From: Croceibacterium_A sp039927815
GTDB taxonomy: Bacteria; Pseudomonadota; Alphaproteobacteria; Sphingomonadales; Sphingomonadaceae
NCBI GenBank assembly: GCA_039927815.1
Contig: JBDSUJ010000110.1
Coordinates: 1 to 24,739, forward strand
Direction: 5' to 3'
DNA length: 24,739 nt
The notes below the pieces were generated by a model. That model saw only the letters and a list, made by a program, of their open reading frames with translations. It ran no database searches and had not been told where the DNA came from. Below, piece by piece: positions 13,864-20,002 of this stretch; the stretch's first letter is position 1; each line of letters begins with the position of its first letter. A program made the translations under genes and the position numbers.

Positions 13864-15299
13864 GCCAGTTCGCGCACATCGGTCAGCCGGCCGGTGACCG
13901 CCGCTGCCGCCGCCATCGCCGGGCTGACCAGGTGCGTCCGCGCCCCCGGTCCCTGGCGGCCGACGAAATTGCGGTTGGAGGTCGAGGCGCAGCGCTCGCC
14001 CGGGGGCACTTTGTCGGGGTTCATGCCAAGGCATGCCGAGCACCCGGGTTCGCGCCATTCGAGGCCAGCGTCGGTGAACACCTTGTCGAGGCCCTCGGCC
14101 TCCGCCTGCGCCTTGACCAAACCCGATCCCGGCACCACGATCGCCCACTTGACGCCGGGTGCCTTGTGCCGGCCGCGCAAGACTGCGGCCGCGGCGCGCA
14201 AGTCCTCGATCCGGCTATTGGTGCAGCTGCCGATGAACACGTTCTGGACCGCGACCTGATCGATCTTCTGGCCAGGTTGGAGGCCCATGTAGTCGAGGCT
14301 GGCCTGCGCCGCCTTCTGCTTGCCGGGGTCGGCAAAACTTGCTGGGTCGGGCACCACACCGCCGATGGCCACCGTGTCTTCGGGGCTGGTGCCCCACGTC
14401 ACCGTTGGCTCGACCAAAGCCGCGTCGATCACCACCGATTTGTCGAACGGCGCGCCGGCGTCCGTCCGCAGCGTGCGCCAGAACCGCACCGCCTGGTCCC
14501 ATTCGTCGCCGGTGGGGGAGAGCGGGCGGCCCCTGAGATAGCGAAAGGTCGCCTCGTCGGGCGCGATCATGCCGACGCGGGCACCGCCCTCGATGCTCAT
14601 GTTGCACACCGTCAGGCGGCTCTCGATGCTCATCTGCTCGAACACTGCGCCGCGATATTCGATCGCGTGGCCGGTACCGCCGGCGGTACCGATGACGCCG
14701 GTGATGTGGAGGATCAGATCCTTGGCCGTGATGCCCGGGCCCAGTGCGCCTTCAACCCGCACTTCCATCGTCTTCAAAGGCCGCAGCAGCAGCGTCTGGG
14801 TCGCCAGCACATGTTCGACCTCGCTGGTGCCGATGCCGAACGCGACCGCGCCCAACGCTCCGTGCGCGGCCGTGTGGCTGTCGCCGCATACCAGCGTCGT
14901 GCCGGGCAGGGTAAAGCCCTGCTCGGGCCCCACGACATGGACAATGCCTTGCTGCAGCGCGGTCGCGTCGAAATAGCGCACGCCAAATTCAGGCGCGTTG
15001 CGTTCGAGCGCGGCGAGCTGTTCGCGGCTTTCGATGTCGGCGATCGGAACCCGGTTGCCGGCCGCGTCGCGTCGCGGAGTGGTCGGCAGGTTGTGGTCGG
15101 GCACCGCGAGCGTCAGCTCGGGATGGCGAACCTTGCGCCCGGCCATCCGCAACGCCTCGAACGCCTGCGGGCTGGTCACTTCGTGGACCAGGTGGCGGTC
15201 GATGAATATCAGGCAGGTACCGTCCTCGCGACGCTCGATCACGTGCTCGTCCCAGATCTTCTCGTACAAGGTGCGCGGTTTGGAAGCCATGGCCGGCAC
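13860..15299 (-). CDS. leuC: 3-isopropylmalate dehydratase large subunit
   Basis: This 479-residue aconitase-family enzyme carries the three [4Fe-4S] cluster cysteines: Cys359 in GSCTNSRIEDL and Cys420/Cys423 in GCSACLGMNPD. VCGDSHTAAHGALG is present near residue 140. It acts with LeuD in leucine biosynthesis. The GTG at 15299 has GGAG five bases upstream (across CGTAA), so I keep it. An ATG three codons later (15290) is the alternative. The gene opens a tightly packed minus-strand operon running to grxD. It is divergent from crtZ. Confidence 0.97.
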   Translation of the reverse strand: MPAMASKPRTLYEKIWDEHVIERREDGTCLIFIDRHLVHEVTSPQAFEALRMAGRKVRHPELTLAVPDHNLPTTPRRDAAGNRVPIADIESREQLAALERNAPEFGVRYFDATALQQGIVHVVGPEQGFTLPGTTLVCGDSHTAAHGALGAVAFGIGTSEVEHVLATQTLLLRPLKTMEVRVEGALGPGITAKDLILHITGVIGTAGGTGHAIEYRGAVFEQMSIESRLTVCNMSIEGGARVGMIAPDEATFRYLRGRPLSPTGDEWDQAVRFWRTLRTDAGAPFDKSVVIDAALVEPTVTWGTSPEDTVAIGGVVPDPASFADPGKQKAAQASLDYMGLQPGQKIDQVAVQNVFIGSCTNSRIEDLRAAAAVLRGRHKAPGVKWAIVVPGSGLVKAQAEAEGLDKVFTDAGLEWREPGCSACLGMNPDKVPPGERCASTSNRNFVGRQGPGARTHLVSPAMAAAAAVTGRLTDVRELA

Positions 15300-15366
15300 T
15301 TACGCTCCGTACCGGCCATTTCAAGCGGGCCTGTCTTTGATGCGGCAAAGCACCTATTTAGGCCGC

Positions 15367-15909
15367 ATGGATTGGCTCCTCCCCGCAGCGATCGTGTTGG
15401 CCAGCATGGCCGCCATGGAATGGGTCGCGTGGGCCAGCCACAAATACGTGATGCACGGGTTCGCGTGGGGCTGGCACCGCGATCACCACGAGCCGCATGA
15501 CGGTTTCCTCGAAAAGAACGATCGCTTCGCGGTGGTCGGAGCGGTGCTCAGCATCGCCCTGTTCGCGCTCGGGTCTCCGCTCGTCATGGGCCACGGCGCG
15601 TGGTGGCCGGGGACGTGGATCGGGCTGGGCGTGCTCGGCTATGGCATCGTCTACACTCTGGTGCACGACGGGCTCGTCCACCAGCGCTGGTTCCGCTGGG
15701 TGCCGCGGCGCGGCTATGCCAAGCGTCTGGTCCAGGCGCATCACTTGCACCATGCCACGATCGGCAAGCATGGCGGGGTCAGCTTCGGCTTTGTGCTGGC
15801 GGGCGACCCGGTGCGGCTGAAGCGGGAACTGCAGCGCCAGCGCGAAGTCGGCCAAGCACAAGTGCGCGGCCCGGCAATTTCCATCGACCGTTCAGAATCA
15901 GCACGATAA
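15367..15909 (+). CDS. crtZ: Beta-carotene 3-hydroxylase CrtZ
   Basis: This 180-residue membrane protein belongs to the fatty-acid-hydroxylase superfamily. Its eight or more histidines form the di-iron motifs: HKYVMH (25-30), HRDHH (37-41), HDGLVH (100-105) and HHLHH (125-129). It adds hydroxyl groups to beta-ionone rings, making zeaxanthin from beta-carotene, which fits a yellow-pigmented sphingomonad. There are four hydrophobic stretches. An ATG at 15340 would add nine residues; neither start has a strong ribosome site. No other crt genes are in the window. Confidence 0.93.
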   Translation: MDWLLPAAIVLASMAAMEWVAWASHKYVMHGFAWGWHRDHHEPHDGFLEKNDRFAVVGAVLSIALFALGSPLVMGHGAWWPGTWIGLGVLGYGIVYTLVHDGLVHQRWFRWVPRRGYAKRLVQAHHLHHATIGKHGGVSFGFVLAGDPVRLKRELQRQREVGQAQVRGPAISIDRSESAR

Positions 15910-15955
15910 AAGCGCGCGGTCGTCCGTTCGGGCCGACGCGGAGGAAGCAGCTGAA

Positions 15956-16615
15956 ATGAACCGTATCCTAATCGCCGGCGCCGCGCTCGCCGTGCTCGCC
16001 GCGGGCCAGCCGGCCACCGCGCAAAGCCGCTGTACCCGCGATCAGATGCAGACCATCGCCGACAGCTGGATCGACGCGCTCAATGGCGGCACGCCCTATG
16101 GCAAGATGCAGCTGGGCGAGTGGGTCAACTTCCACAAGAACTTGGAGGACGGTTTCATGTCTGAATTCTTCGACATGGCTCCCAAGACGGTCGCCTGGCA
16201 CATGAGCCTGCTCGACTCGACCGCTTGCAAGGTTGCTGTCGAAAGCGTGATCGCCGACAAGGGCGGTCCGCGCGTGTTGGTGACCCAGCTCAGCGCCGGG
16301 TTCAACGGGGTCGGCCCAATCGACATCATGTTTCCCGCGGCCGAGCCTGCCGATGCGCGGGCCGGCTTCACCAGCGGGACTTGGGCGCCGATCCCCGAAG
16401 GACAACGGATGGCTCATGACGCGCTCGTCGCCGCAGCTGACGCATGGCTGGCTGACAAGCAGGCTGGTCGGCCGCAGGACCGCCTCTACGTGGTTGATGA
16501 AACGCTGGGCGCGGTCAACGTCTACACGCGCCTCGGCGCGGACAAACGGGCGACTAGTTTGACGTTGAGGATCGAAGGCGGCCAGGTCAAAGGCACGCAC
16601 GCGCTGACGACGTGA
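15956..16615 (+). CDS. Secreted hypothetical protein
   Basis: This 219-residue protein has a signal peptide MNRILIAGAALAVLAAGQPATAQ and GAGGAAG about nine bases before the ATG. The mature part begins SRCTRDQMQTIADSWIDALNGG and has a second cysteine at ACKVAVESVI. A short match in layout to the secreted protein at 9805-10770 (VxxVxxxxGGxPxxLV) hints at a distant relation to NTF2-like proteins, but this is tentative. It probably acts in the periplasm. It follows crtZ by 46 bases and converges on sufE with a 14-base gap. Confidence 0.65.
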   Translation: MNRILIAGAALAVLAAGQPATAQSRCTRDQMQTIADSWIDALNGGTPYGKMQLGEWVNFHKNLEDGFMSEFFDMAPKTVAWHMSLLDSTACKVAVESVIADKGGPRVLVTQLSAGFNGVGPIDIMFPAAEPADARAGFTSGTWAPIPEGQRMAHDALVAAADAWLADKQAGRPQDRLYVVDETLGAVNVYTRLGADKRATSLTLRIEGGQVKGTHALTT

Positions 16616-16629
16616 ATTCGTCCCTTGCG

Positions 16630-17037
16630 CTAGCTCGCTGCCAGGCGAGCGGCGGTCTCTTTGATGAGCGCGATCATGTTAGGAAGGTTGGAAGAGCGAT
16701 TCGACGACATGTTGCTCTTGAAGTTGAAAGGCTCGAGTGCCGCAGTGATGTCGGTACGAATTATCTCTTGAGGCGTCCGATCCTGGACCGCGCTTAAGAC
16801 GACGGCGATCATGCCTTTCGTGAAGCTGGAGTCGCTATCAGCGAGGAAGTGGAGTTTGCCACCCTGTAGGATTGGGTAAGCCCACACATTCGCGATGCAG
16901 CCCTTAACCTTCGTCGCCTCGGTCTTGAGAGCGAACGGCATGGGCTCCATGTTGCGAGCCAGCTCGATAAGTAACTGGTGCCGACCGTCCTGATCGAGGA
17001 ATTCGTATTCGTCGAGAATGTCGGCAAGAGCGCGCAT
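16630..17037 (-). CDS. sufE: SufE family cysteine desulfurase sulfur acceptor
   Basis: This 135-residue protein begins with ILDEYEFLDQDGRHQLLIELAR. The acceptor cysteine is Cys47 in KVKGCIANVWAYP, followed by FLADSDSSFTKGMIAVVLSAVQDRTPQEI, the SufE fold. SufE takes persulfide sulfur from SufS for iron-sulfur cluster assembly. AGAGG lies eight bases before the ATG. It begins 25 bases after the last psp-operon gene on the same strand with no visible terminator between, so read-through from the psp operon is possible. The residue after the cysteine is Ile where Ser is common. Base usage is slightly less GC-rich than neighbours. No other suf genes are near. Confidence 0.92.
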   Translation of the reverse strand: MRALADILDEYEFLDQDGRHQLLIELARNMEPMPFALKTEATKVKGCIANVWAYPILQGGKLHFLADSDSSFTKGMIAVVLSAVQDRTPQEIIRTDITAALEPFNFKSNMSSNRSSNLPNMIALIKETAARLAAS

Positions 17038-17062
17038 GGCGCGCGCCTCTAACTCACTGGCG

Positions 17063-17302
17063 CTATAAATCCACCCCGTTGGCGATGGCCTCGAGCTTGC
17101 GGATGCGTTCCTTCAGATCAGCGATTTCGATCCGCGCCGCGCCTTCGCGGGCGCCGCCCTCGATCTCGATCGGGCCGCGATAGGTGTCGAGCTCGCGGCT
17201 CTTGAGCGCCAGCCAGTCGTGCCAGCCCTTGAGCACGGCTCCGGCCAGGATCAGCAGTCCGGCCAAGGCGCTCACCGCGATCAGCAATTCCTGGGTCATC
17301 AT
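17063..17302 (-). CDS. Small PspB-like membrane protein D
   Basis: The 79-residue product from ATG 17302 has GGGGAG seven to eight bases upstream; a TTG at 17317 is a less likely start. One hydrophobic helix spans residues about 5-27 (LLIAVSALAGLLILAGAVL). A charged middle and a short coiled coil ending IADLKERIRKLEAIANG follow. The layout (N-out anchor, cytoplasmic coiled coil) and its position at the end of the psp operon match PspB. It has only the first half of the LExRxxVLERI module shared by its neighbours and lacks the EIExLR tail. The function is inferred to be psp-related. Confidence 0.8.
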   Translation of the reverse strand: MMTQELLIAVSALAGLLILAGAVLKGWHDWLALKSRELDTYRGPIEIEGGAREGAARIEIADLKERIRKLEAIANGVDL

Positions 17303-17335
17303 CCTATGTCTCCCCAAAGTCCTTTGCGGGCAGGT

Positions 17336-17596
17336 TTATTTCTCGCGCAGCCGTTCGATTTCGGCCGACAGTCGCTGGGTCTCCCGATCTTCGGTGGCGA
17401 TCCGCTCGAGCACTTTCACGCGCTCGCGCAATTCCTCGACCTCGTGCTGGAGCGCGGAATCGATGCGCGGGATCGAACTTTCCCGTCCGGTCGAGCTGTC
17501 GTGCAGGATTCCCGCCTGCGCGCGGTGCTTCGACTTGACGATCTCGGCGATCACGCAAATCGCAACGATGACGACAATCGCGGTCCAGAATGTCAT
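17336..17596 (-). CDS. Small PspB-like membrane protein C
   Basis: This 86-residue protein has a hydrophobic helix at 3-19 (FWTAIVVIVAICVIAEI), then a linker and a coiled coil. The coiled coil contains VEELRERVKVLERIATED and ends SAEIERLREK. The final block RLSAEIERLR is identical to the C-terminus of the operon's PspC. Its ATG overlaps the preceding gene's TGA by four bases (17593-17596), so translation is coupled. The architecture is like PspB, which binds PspC and PspA at the inner membrane. It is one of four extra small membrane proteins in this operon. Confidence 0.85.
   Translation of the reverse strand: MTFWTAIVVIVAICVIAEIVKSKHRAQAGILHDSSTGRESSIPRIDSALQHEVEELRERVKVLERIATEDRETQRLSAEIERLREK
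17345..17375. repeat. Copy 1 of a 31-base direct repeat coding for the EIERLR tail
   Basis: This stretch, within protein C, matches 18185-18215 at the end of pspC at 28 of 31 positions, in the same orientation and reading frame. It codes for the shared RLSAEIERLR C-terminal block. A weaker third version lies at 19612-19640 in the region upstream of pspA. Confidence 0.7.
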
Positions 17597-17883
17597 TGCA
17601 CGGTATCCCTCTTGTCGCGCAGGGCCTCGATTTCCGCAGCCAGGTTGAAGCCGCCGTCGGTGACAATGCGTTCAAGCACGCGGACCCGGTCTTCGAGCCG
17701 CTCGACCTGGTCCTTGCCGGCGCCCGGCAGCATCGCCGGCGCGGCGGCCTGGGCAAAACGCAGCTGGTCGAACTCTTTCTGCAACCGGCGATGCCCCCGC
17801 GCCATCCCCCGCGATCGCATCACGCCCATGAACGCGAAGACTATCATCAAGATGATGAAGACGTTGATGCCGCTGTCGTTCAT
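17593..17883 (-). CDS. Small PspB-like membrane protein B
   Basis: This 96-residue protein has an N-terminal membrane helix (residues 6-24, GINVFIILMIVFAFMGVM) and a basic segment (RGMARGHRR). The coiled coil has VERLEDRVRVLERIVTD followed by GFNLAAEIEALRD. The last part aligns closely with protein A, encoded directly upstream, so the two look like tandem duplicates. Start and stop overlap both neighbours by four bases (ATGA type). The VLERI module also echoes the VERLVASD segment of PspB. Probable role: an inner-membrane partner in phage-shock signalling. Confidence 0.87.
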   Translation of the reverse strand: MNDSGINVFIILMIVFAFMGVMRSRGMARGHRRLQKEFDQLRFAQAAAPAMLPGAGKDQVERLEDRVRVLERIVTDGGFNLAAEIEALRDKRDTVQ

Positions 17884-18170
17884 TGAACTTTGCTCCCGTC
17901 GTCGAGCTGCGATTGGATCCGCCGCGTGTCGCGCAGGGCCTCGATCTGGGTGGCAACGTCGTAGCCCTTGTCGGTGACGATCCGCTCCAGCACGCGCAGG
18001 CGCTGCTCCAGATCGTCGACCCGGCCAACGTATTGGGCCGCCTTTTCGGCGCTTTCACGGGCAGTCGAAGTGATGCCCATTTGGGCCAGCCGCTGCTGAT
18101 GCTTGGTCCAGATCGCGATGATCGGGATCGACAGCGCGAACAGGGGTATGAGAATGCCGAACTCGTGCAT
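17880..18170 (-). CDS. Small PspB-like membrane protein A
   Basis: This 96-residue protein starts MHEFGILIPLFALSIPIIAIW, a single membrane helix much like the start of PspB. A charged region and the coiled coil VDDLEQRLRVLERIVTD with GYDVATQIEALRD follow. It lies 11 bases after pspC and overlaps protein B by four bases. The close match to protein B in the C-terminal half suggests recent duplication, while the membrane helix differs. It might be annotated as a second PspB. The function is inferred from position and architecture. Confidence 0.87.
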   Translation of the reverse strand: MHEFGILIPLFALSIPIIAIWTKHQQRLAQMGITSTARESAEKAAQYVGRVDDLEQRLRVLERIVTDKGYDVATQIEALRDTRRIQSQLDDGSKVQ

Positions 18171-18181
18171 GATTCAACCTT

Positions 18182-18559
18182 TCAGCGCAGCCGCTCGATT
18201 TCGGCGGACAGGCGCGGATTGCTGGTGACGTAATAGGTTTCGACTTCGGCCAGGCGGCGGTCGATATCGCGAAAACGGGCGCGGATCTCGCGTCCGGTGC
18301 GCTGCGGTGACTGACGCACGCGCTGCCAGTACTTCTGCTCGTCATGGTCGACGTAGAGATGGGCAGGCTTCTTGTTGAGGAAGATACCGGCGGCGAAATA
18401 GGCCGGGATGACAATCGGACTCATCGCGAAAACCAGCAGGATGAGGGCCAGGCGAACCCACAACACGTTGACACCGGTGTAGTCCGCGATCCCGGAGCAG
18501 ACGCCCATCAGCTTGGCGTTCTGCTTGTCGCGATAGAGCGAGGTGCGGGGGCTGTTCAC
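18182..18559 (-). CDS. pspC: Phage shock protein C, envelope stress sensor
   Basis: This 125-residue protein carries the PspC domain: an N-terminal block LYRDKQNAKLMGVCSGIADYTGVNVLWVR, then a hydrophobic helix (about 37-61). A cytoplasmic or periplasmic tail with a coiled coil ends RLSAEIERLR. PspC and PspB sense inner-membrane stress and draw PspA away from PspF. The GTG start overlaps the pspB stop (GTGA, 18556-18559). The last ten residues are the same as those of protein C in this operon, which is unusual. Family length is about 120, so the tail is not grossly longer. Confidence 0.94.
   Translation of the reverse strand: MNSPRTSLYRDKQNAKLMGVCSGIADYTGVNVLWVRLALILLVFAMSPIVIPAYFAAGIFLNKKPAHLYVDHDEQKYWQRVRQSPQRTGREIRARFRDIDRRLAEVETYYVTSNPRLSAEIERLR
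18185..18215. repeat. Copy 2 of the 31-base direct repeat, at the pspC 3' end
   Basis: It is 28 of 31 identical to 17345-17375 and codes for the last ten residues of PspC. Its presence at the end of two different genes points to module duplication or conversion inside the operon. Confidence 0.7.
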
Positions 18560-18855
18560 CGGCGAGTACCTTTCTTTTCGGCCAGCAGGCGGTCGAGTTC
18601 GCGCAGCGGCTGGTTGTCGACTTCGCGGTCGGGCAGGAGCCGTGCCGGCTTGAATTCCGGGTTGTCGGACGCGACCAGGCGCTCGACCGTGTCCATCCGT
18701 TCGTCGAGCCGCTTGGCGAGGTTGTAGAGTTCCTCGAGCAACGTCTCGTCATCGGTCGTGATGGTGGCGGCGGTCTTCCATTTGGTGATGTAGTGAAAGA
18801 TGATCCACGGAAGTCCGAGGAACAGGACCGGAATAATGAAAATCTCTTCGCCCAC
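18556..18855 (-). CDS. pspB: Phage shock protein B
   Basis: This 99-residue protein has the PspB signature. A hydrophobic helix IIPVLFLGLPWIIFHYITKWK is followed by ETLLEELYNLAKRLDERMDTVERLVASD. The canonical protein is about 74 residues, so this one has a roughly 30-residue C-terminal extension rich in Pro, Arg and Glu. PspB sits in the inner membrane and works with PspC. It lies three bases after the pspA stop and overlaps pspC, so all three are co-translated. The VERLVASD segment resembles the VLERIVTD module of proteins A and B. Confidence 0.94.
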   Translation of the reverse strand: MGEEIFIIPVLFLGLPWIIFHYITKWKTAATITTDDETLLEELYNLAKRLDERMDTVERLVASDNPEFKPARLLPDREVDNQPLRELDRLLAEKKGTRR

Positions 18856-18858
18856 GGA

Positions 18859-19548
18859 TTAAATCCCCTTGCCTTGGTCGTCGCCCTTGCCGAGCGCGCG
18901 CTTCATTTCTTCGAGTTCCTCGTCGATCTTGTCGGCGCCTTCGAGCGCCGCGATCTCCTCCGACAGGCTCGGCTTGCGGTCCTCGTCGATCCGCAGGGCA
19001 TCGGCGCGTCCTTCGGCATAATCGACGCGCCGTTCGAGCTGGTCGAAGCGGGTCAGCGCATCGTCGACCCGCTCACTGGTCATCAGTGTGCGCAGCTTCA
19101 CCCGGTTCTCAGCGCTTTCCAGCCGCGCGGCAATCTGGGTCTGCCGGCTGCGGGCTTCGCGCAGTCGCGTCTGGAGCTTGGCGATATCCTGCTCGTAAGC
19201 GCGCAGGGCATCGTCGAGCACGCCGATCTCCTGCTTCAGCTGGTCGCCCATGTCGACCGCGCGCTTCTTCTCCTGCAGCGCGGCGCGGGCGAGGTCCTCC
19301 CGGTCCTTGCTCAGCGCCAGTTGCGCCTTCTCGCCCCAGTCGGCCTGGAGCTTCTCGAGCTTGACCGTGTGGCGATGCATTTCCTTCTGGTCGGCAATGG
19401 TCCGCGCGGCGCTGGCGCGCACTTCCACCAGCGTCTCCTCCATCTCGAGAATGATCATTCGGATCATTTTCGCCGGGTCGTCGGCCTGGTCGAGCAGTTC
19501 GGTGAAATTGGCGGCGATGATGTCACGGGTCCGGGAAAAAATGCCCAT
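18859..19548 (-). CDS. pspA: Phage shock protein A
   Basis: The 229-residue product from ATG 19548 begins MGIFSRTRDIIAANFTELLDQADDPAKM, the usual PspA start. It is almost entirely coiled coil, as expected for this ESCRT-III-like membrane-repair protein, and has GGAG 12 bases upstream. PspA binds damaged inner membrane and, when unstressed, inhibits the activator PspF. The same frame stays open for 51 more codons upstream, to an ATG at 19701 that overlaps the previous ORF's stop. A longer PspA is therefore possible (see the separate entry). pspB follows after three bases. Confidence 0.95.
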   Translation of the reverse strand: MGIFSRTRDIIAANFTELLDQADDPAKMIRMIILEMEETLVEVRASAARTIADQKEMHRHTVKLEKLQADWGEKAQLALSKDREDLARAALQEKKRAVDMGDQLKQEIGVLDDALRAYEQDIAKLQTRLREARSRQTQIAARLESAENRVKLRTLMTSERVDDALTRFDQLERRVDYAEGRADALRIDEDRKPSLSEEIAALEGADKIDEELEEMKRALGKGDDQGKGI

Positions 19549-19701
19549 CCAGGGTACTCCAGCAAGGGGCGGCGTGCGGGTGTTCGGGCCGAGGCCCGGT
19601 TGCGGGGTGGTGCGCAGACGTTCGATCTCGCGGTCGAGGCGCGATCCGCGCCGACTTCCGTCCTCGATCGGAGTCAGTCGGCCGCCTTCGTCGCGGCTCA
19701 T
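19549..19701 (-). other. In-frame region upstream of pspA: N-terminal extension or fused small ORF
   Basis: An ATG at 19701 overlaps the TGA of the preceding 52-residue ORF (ATGA), a strong sign of coupled translation. It opens 51 codons that run without a stop into PspA. The peptide is polar and Arg-rich, contains RLDREIERLRTT, and then a Pro/Gly-rich linker. EIERLR is the same tail motif found in proteins A-C and PspC. Either some PspA carries this extension, or it is a former small protein whose stop was lost. Confidence 0.5.
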
Positions 19702-19856
19702 GCCAGCTCAACCAGGTGGCCCAAGGCAACGGAACCGGCTGGTGGTGCGAGCGCGATCTGCTGGTTCAGCGCGTAGACGTTGAAGGTGATCATCGCGATC
19801 ACGCTCACCAGCGCGGAAAACCCGACTTTGCTGGCGAAGAAGCGTCGATCGTACAT
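19698..19856 (-). CDS. Small membrane peptide heading the psp operon
   Basis: This 52-residue ORF, MYDRRFFASKVGFSALV onward, has a hydrophobic helix at about 12-30. A short polar tail ends GHLVELA. GGGAGG sits about seven bases before the ATG, and a consensus sigma-54 promoter ends some 35 bases upstream. Its stop overlaps the ATG at 19701. The position, single membrane segment and promoter type mirror the 44-residue peptide at 5927. I recall similar uncharacterised peptides upstream of pspA in sphingomonads. It may be a regulator of PspA or PspBC, but no function is known. Confidence 0.72.
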   Translation of the reverse strand: MYDRRFFASKVGFSALVSVIAMITFNVYALNQQIALAPPAGSVALGHLVELA

Positions 19857-19891
19857 TGTGTCCTCCCGGATCGGTGTTCGAAAGCAAGCAT

Positions 19892-19907
19892 TGCAACCGC
19901 CGTGCCA
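19892..19907 (-). promoter_or_regulatory. Sigma-54 (RpoN) promoter P3 of the psp operon
   Basis: Read on the minus strand, TGGCACGGCGGTTGCA is a full match to the -24/-12 consensus TGGCAC-N5-TTGCA. Expected start of transcription is near 19881, 25 bases before the first ORF. psp operons of enterobacteria are transcribed by sigma-54 with PspF, and pspF is divergent here, so the assignment is well supported. Confidence 0.9.
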
Positions 19908-19959
19908 GATTCCAAAAATGGCGCAACTCCGCGACTTTTACCCACTGTATCAGGGTCGC

Positions 19960-19977
19960 AATACGGCAAGTATTGCC
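19960..19977. promoter_or_regulatory. Overlapping inverted repeats, candidate PspF enhancer site
   Basis: AATAC-GGCAA-GTATT (19960-19974) and GGCAA-GTA-TTGCC (19965-19977) are two perfect interleaved dyads between pspA and pspF. They lie about 53-70 bases upstream of the psp -24 box and just before pspF. That is a suitable place for an activator site that would also repress pspF. No match to a known PspF site is claimed. Confidence 0.5.
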
Positions 19978-20002
19978 ATCACTTGGGAATTTCCGCTAAT
20001 GC

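Noticed and set aside
13932..15500. 522-residue plus-strand open frame
   Set aside because: It is antisense to leuC, whose cluster cysteines and family blocks are all intact, and it shows no domain of its own.
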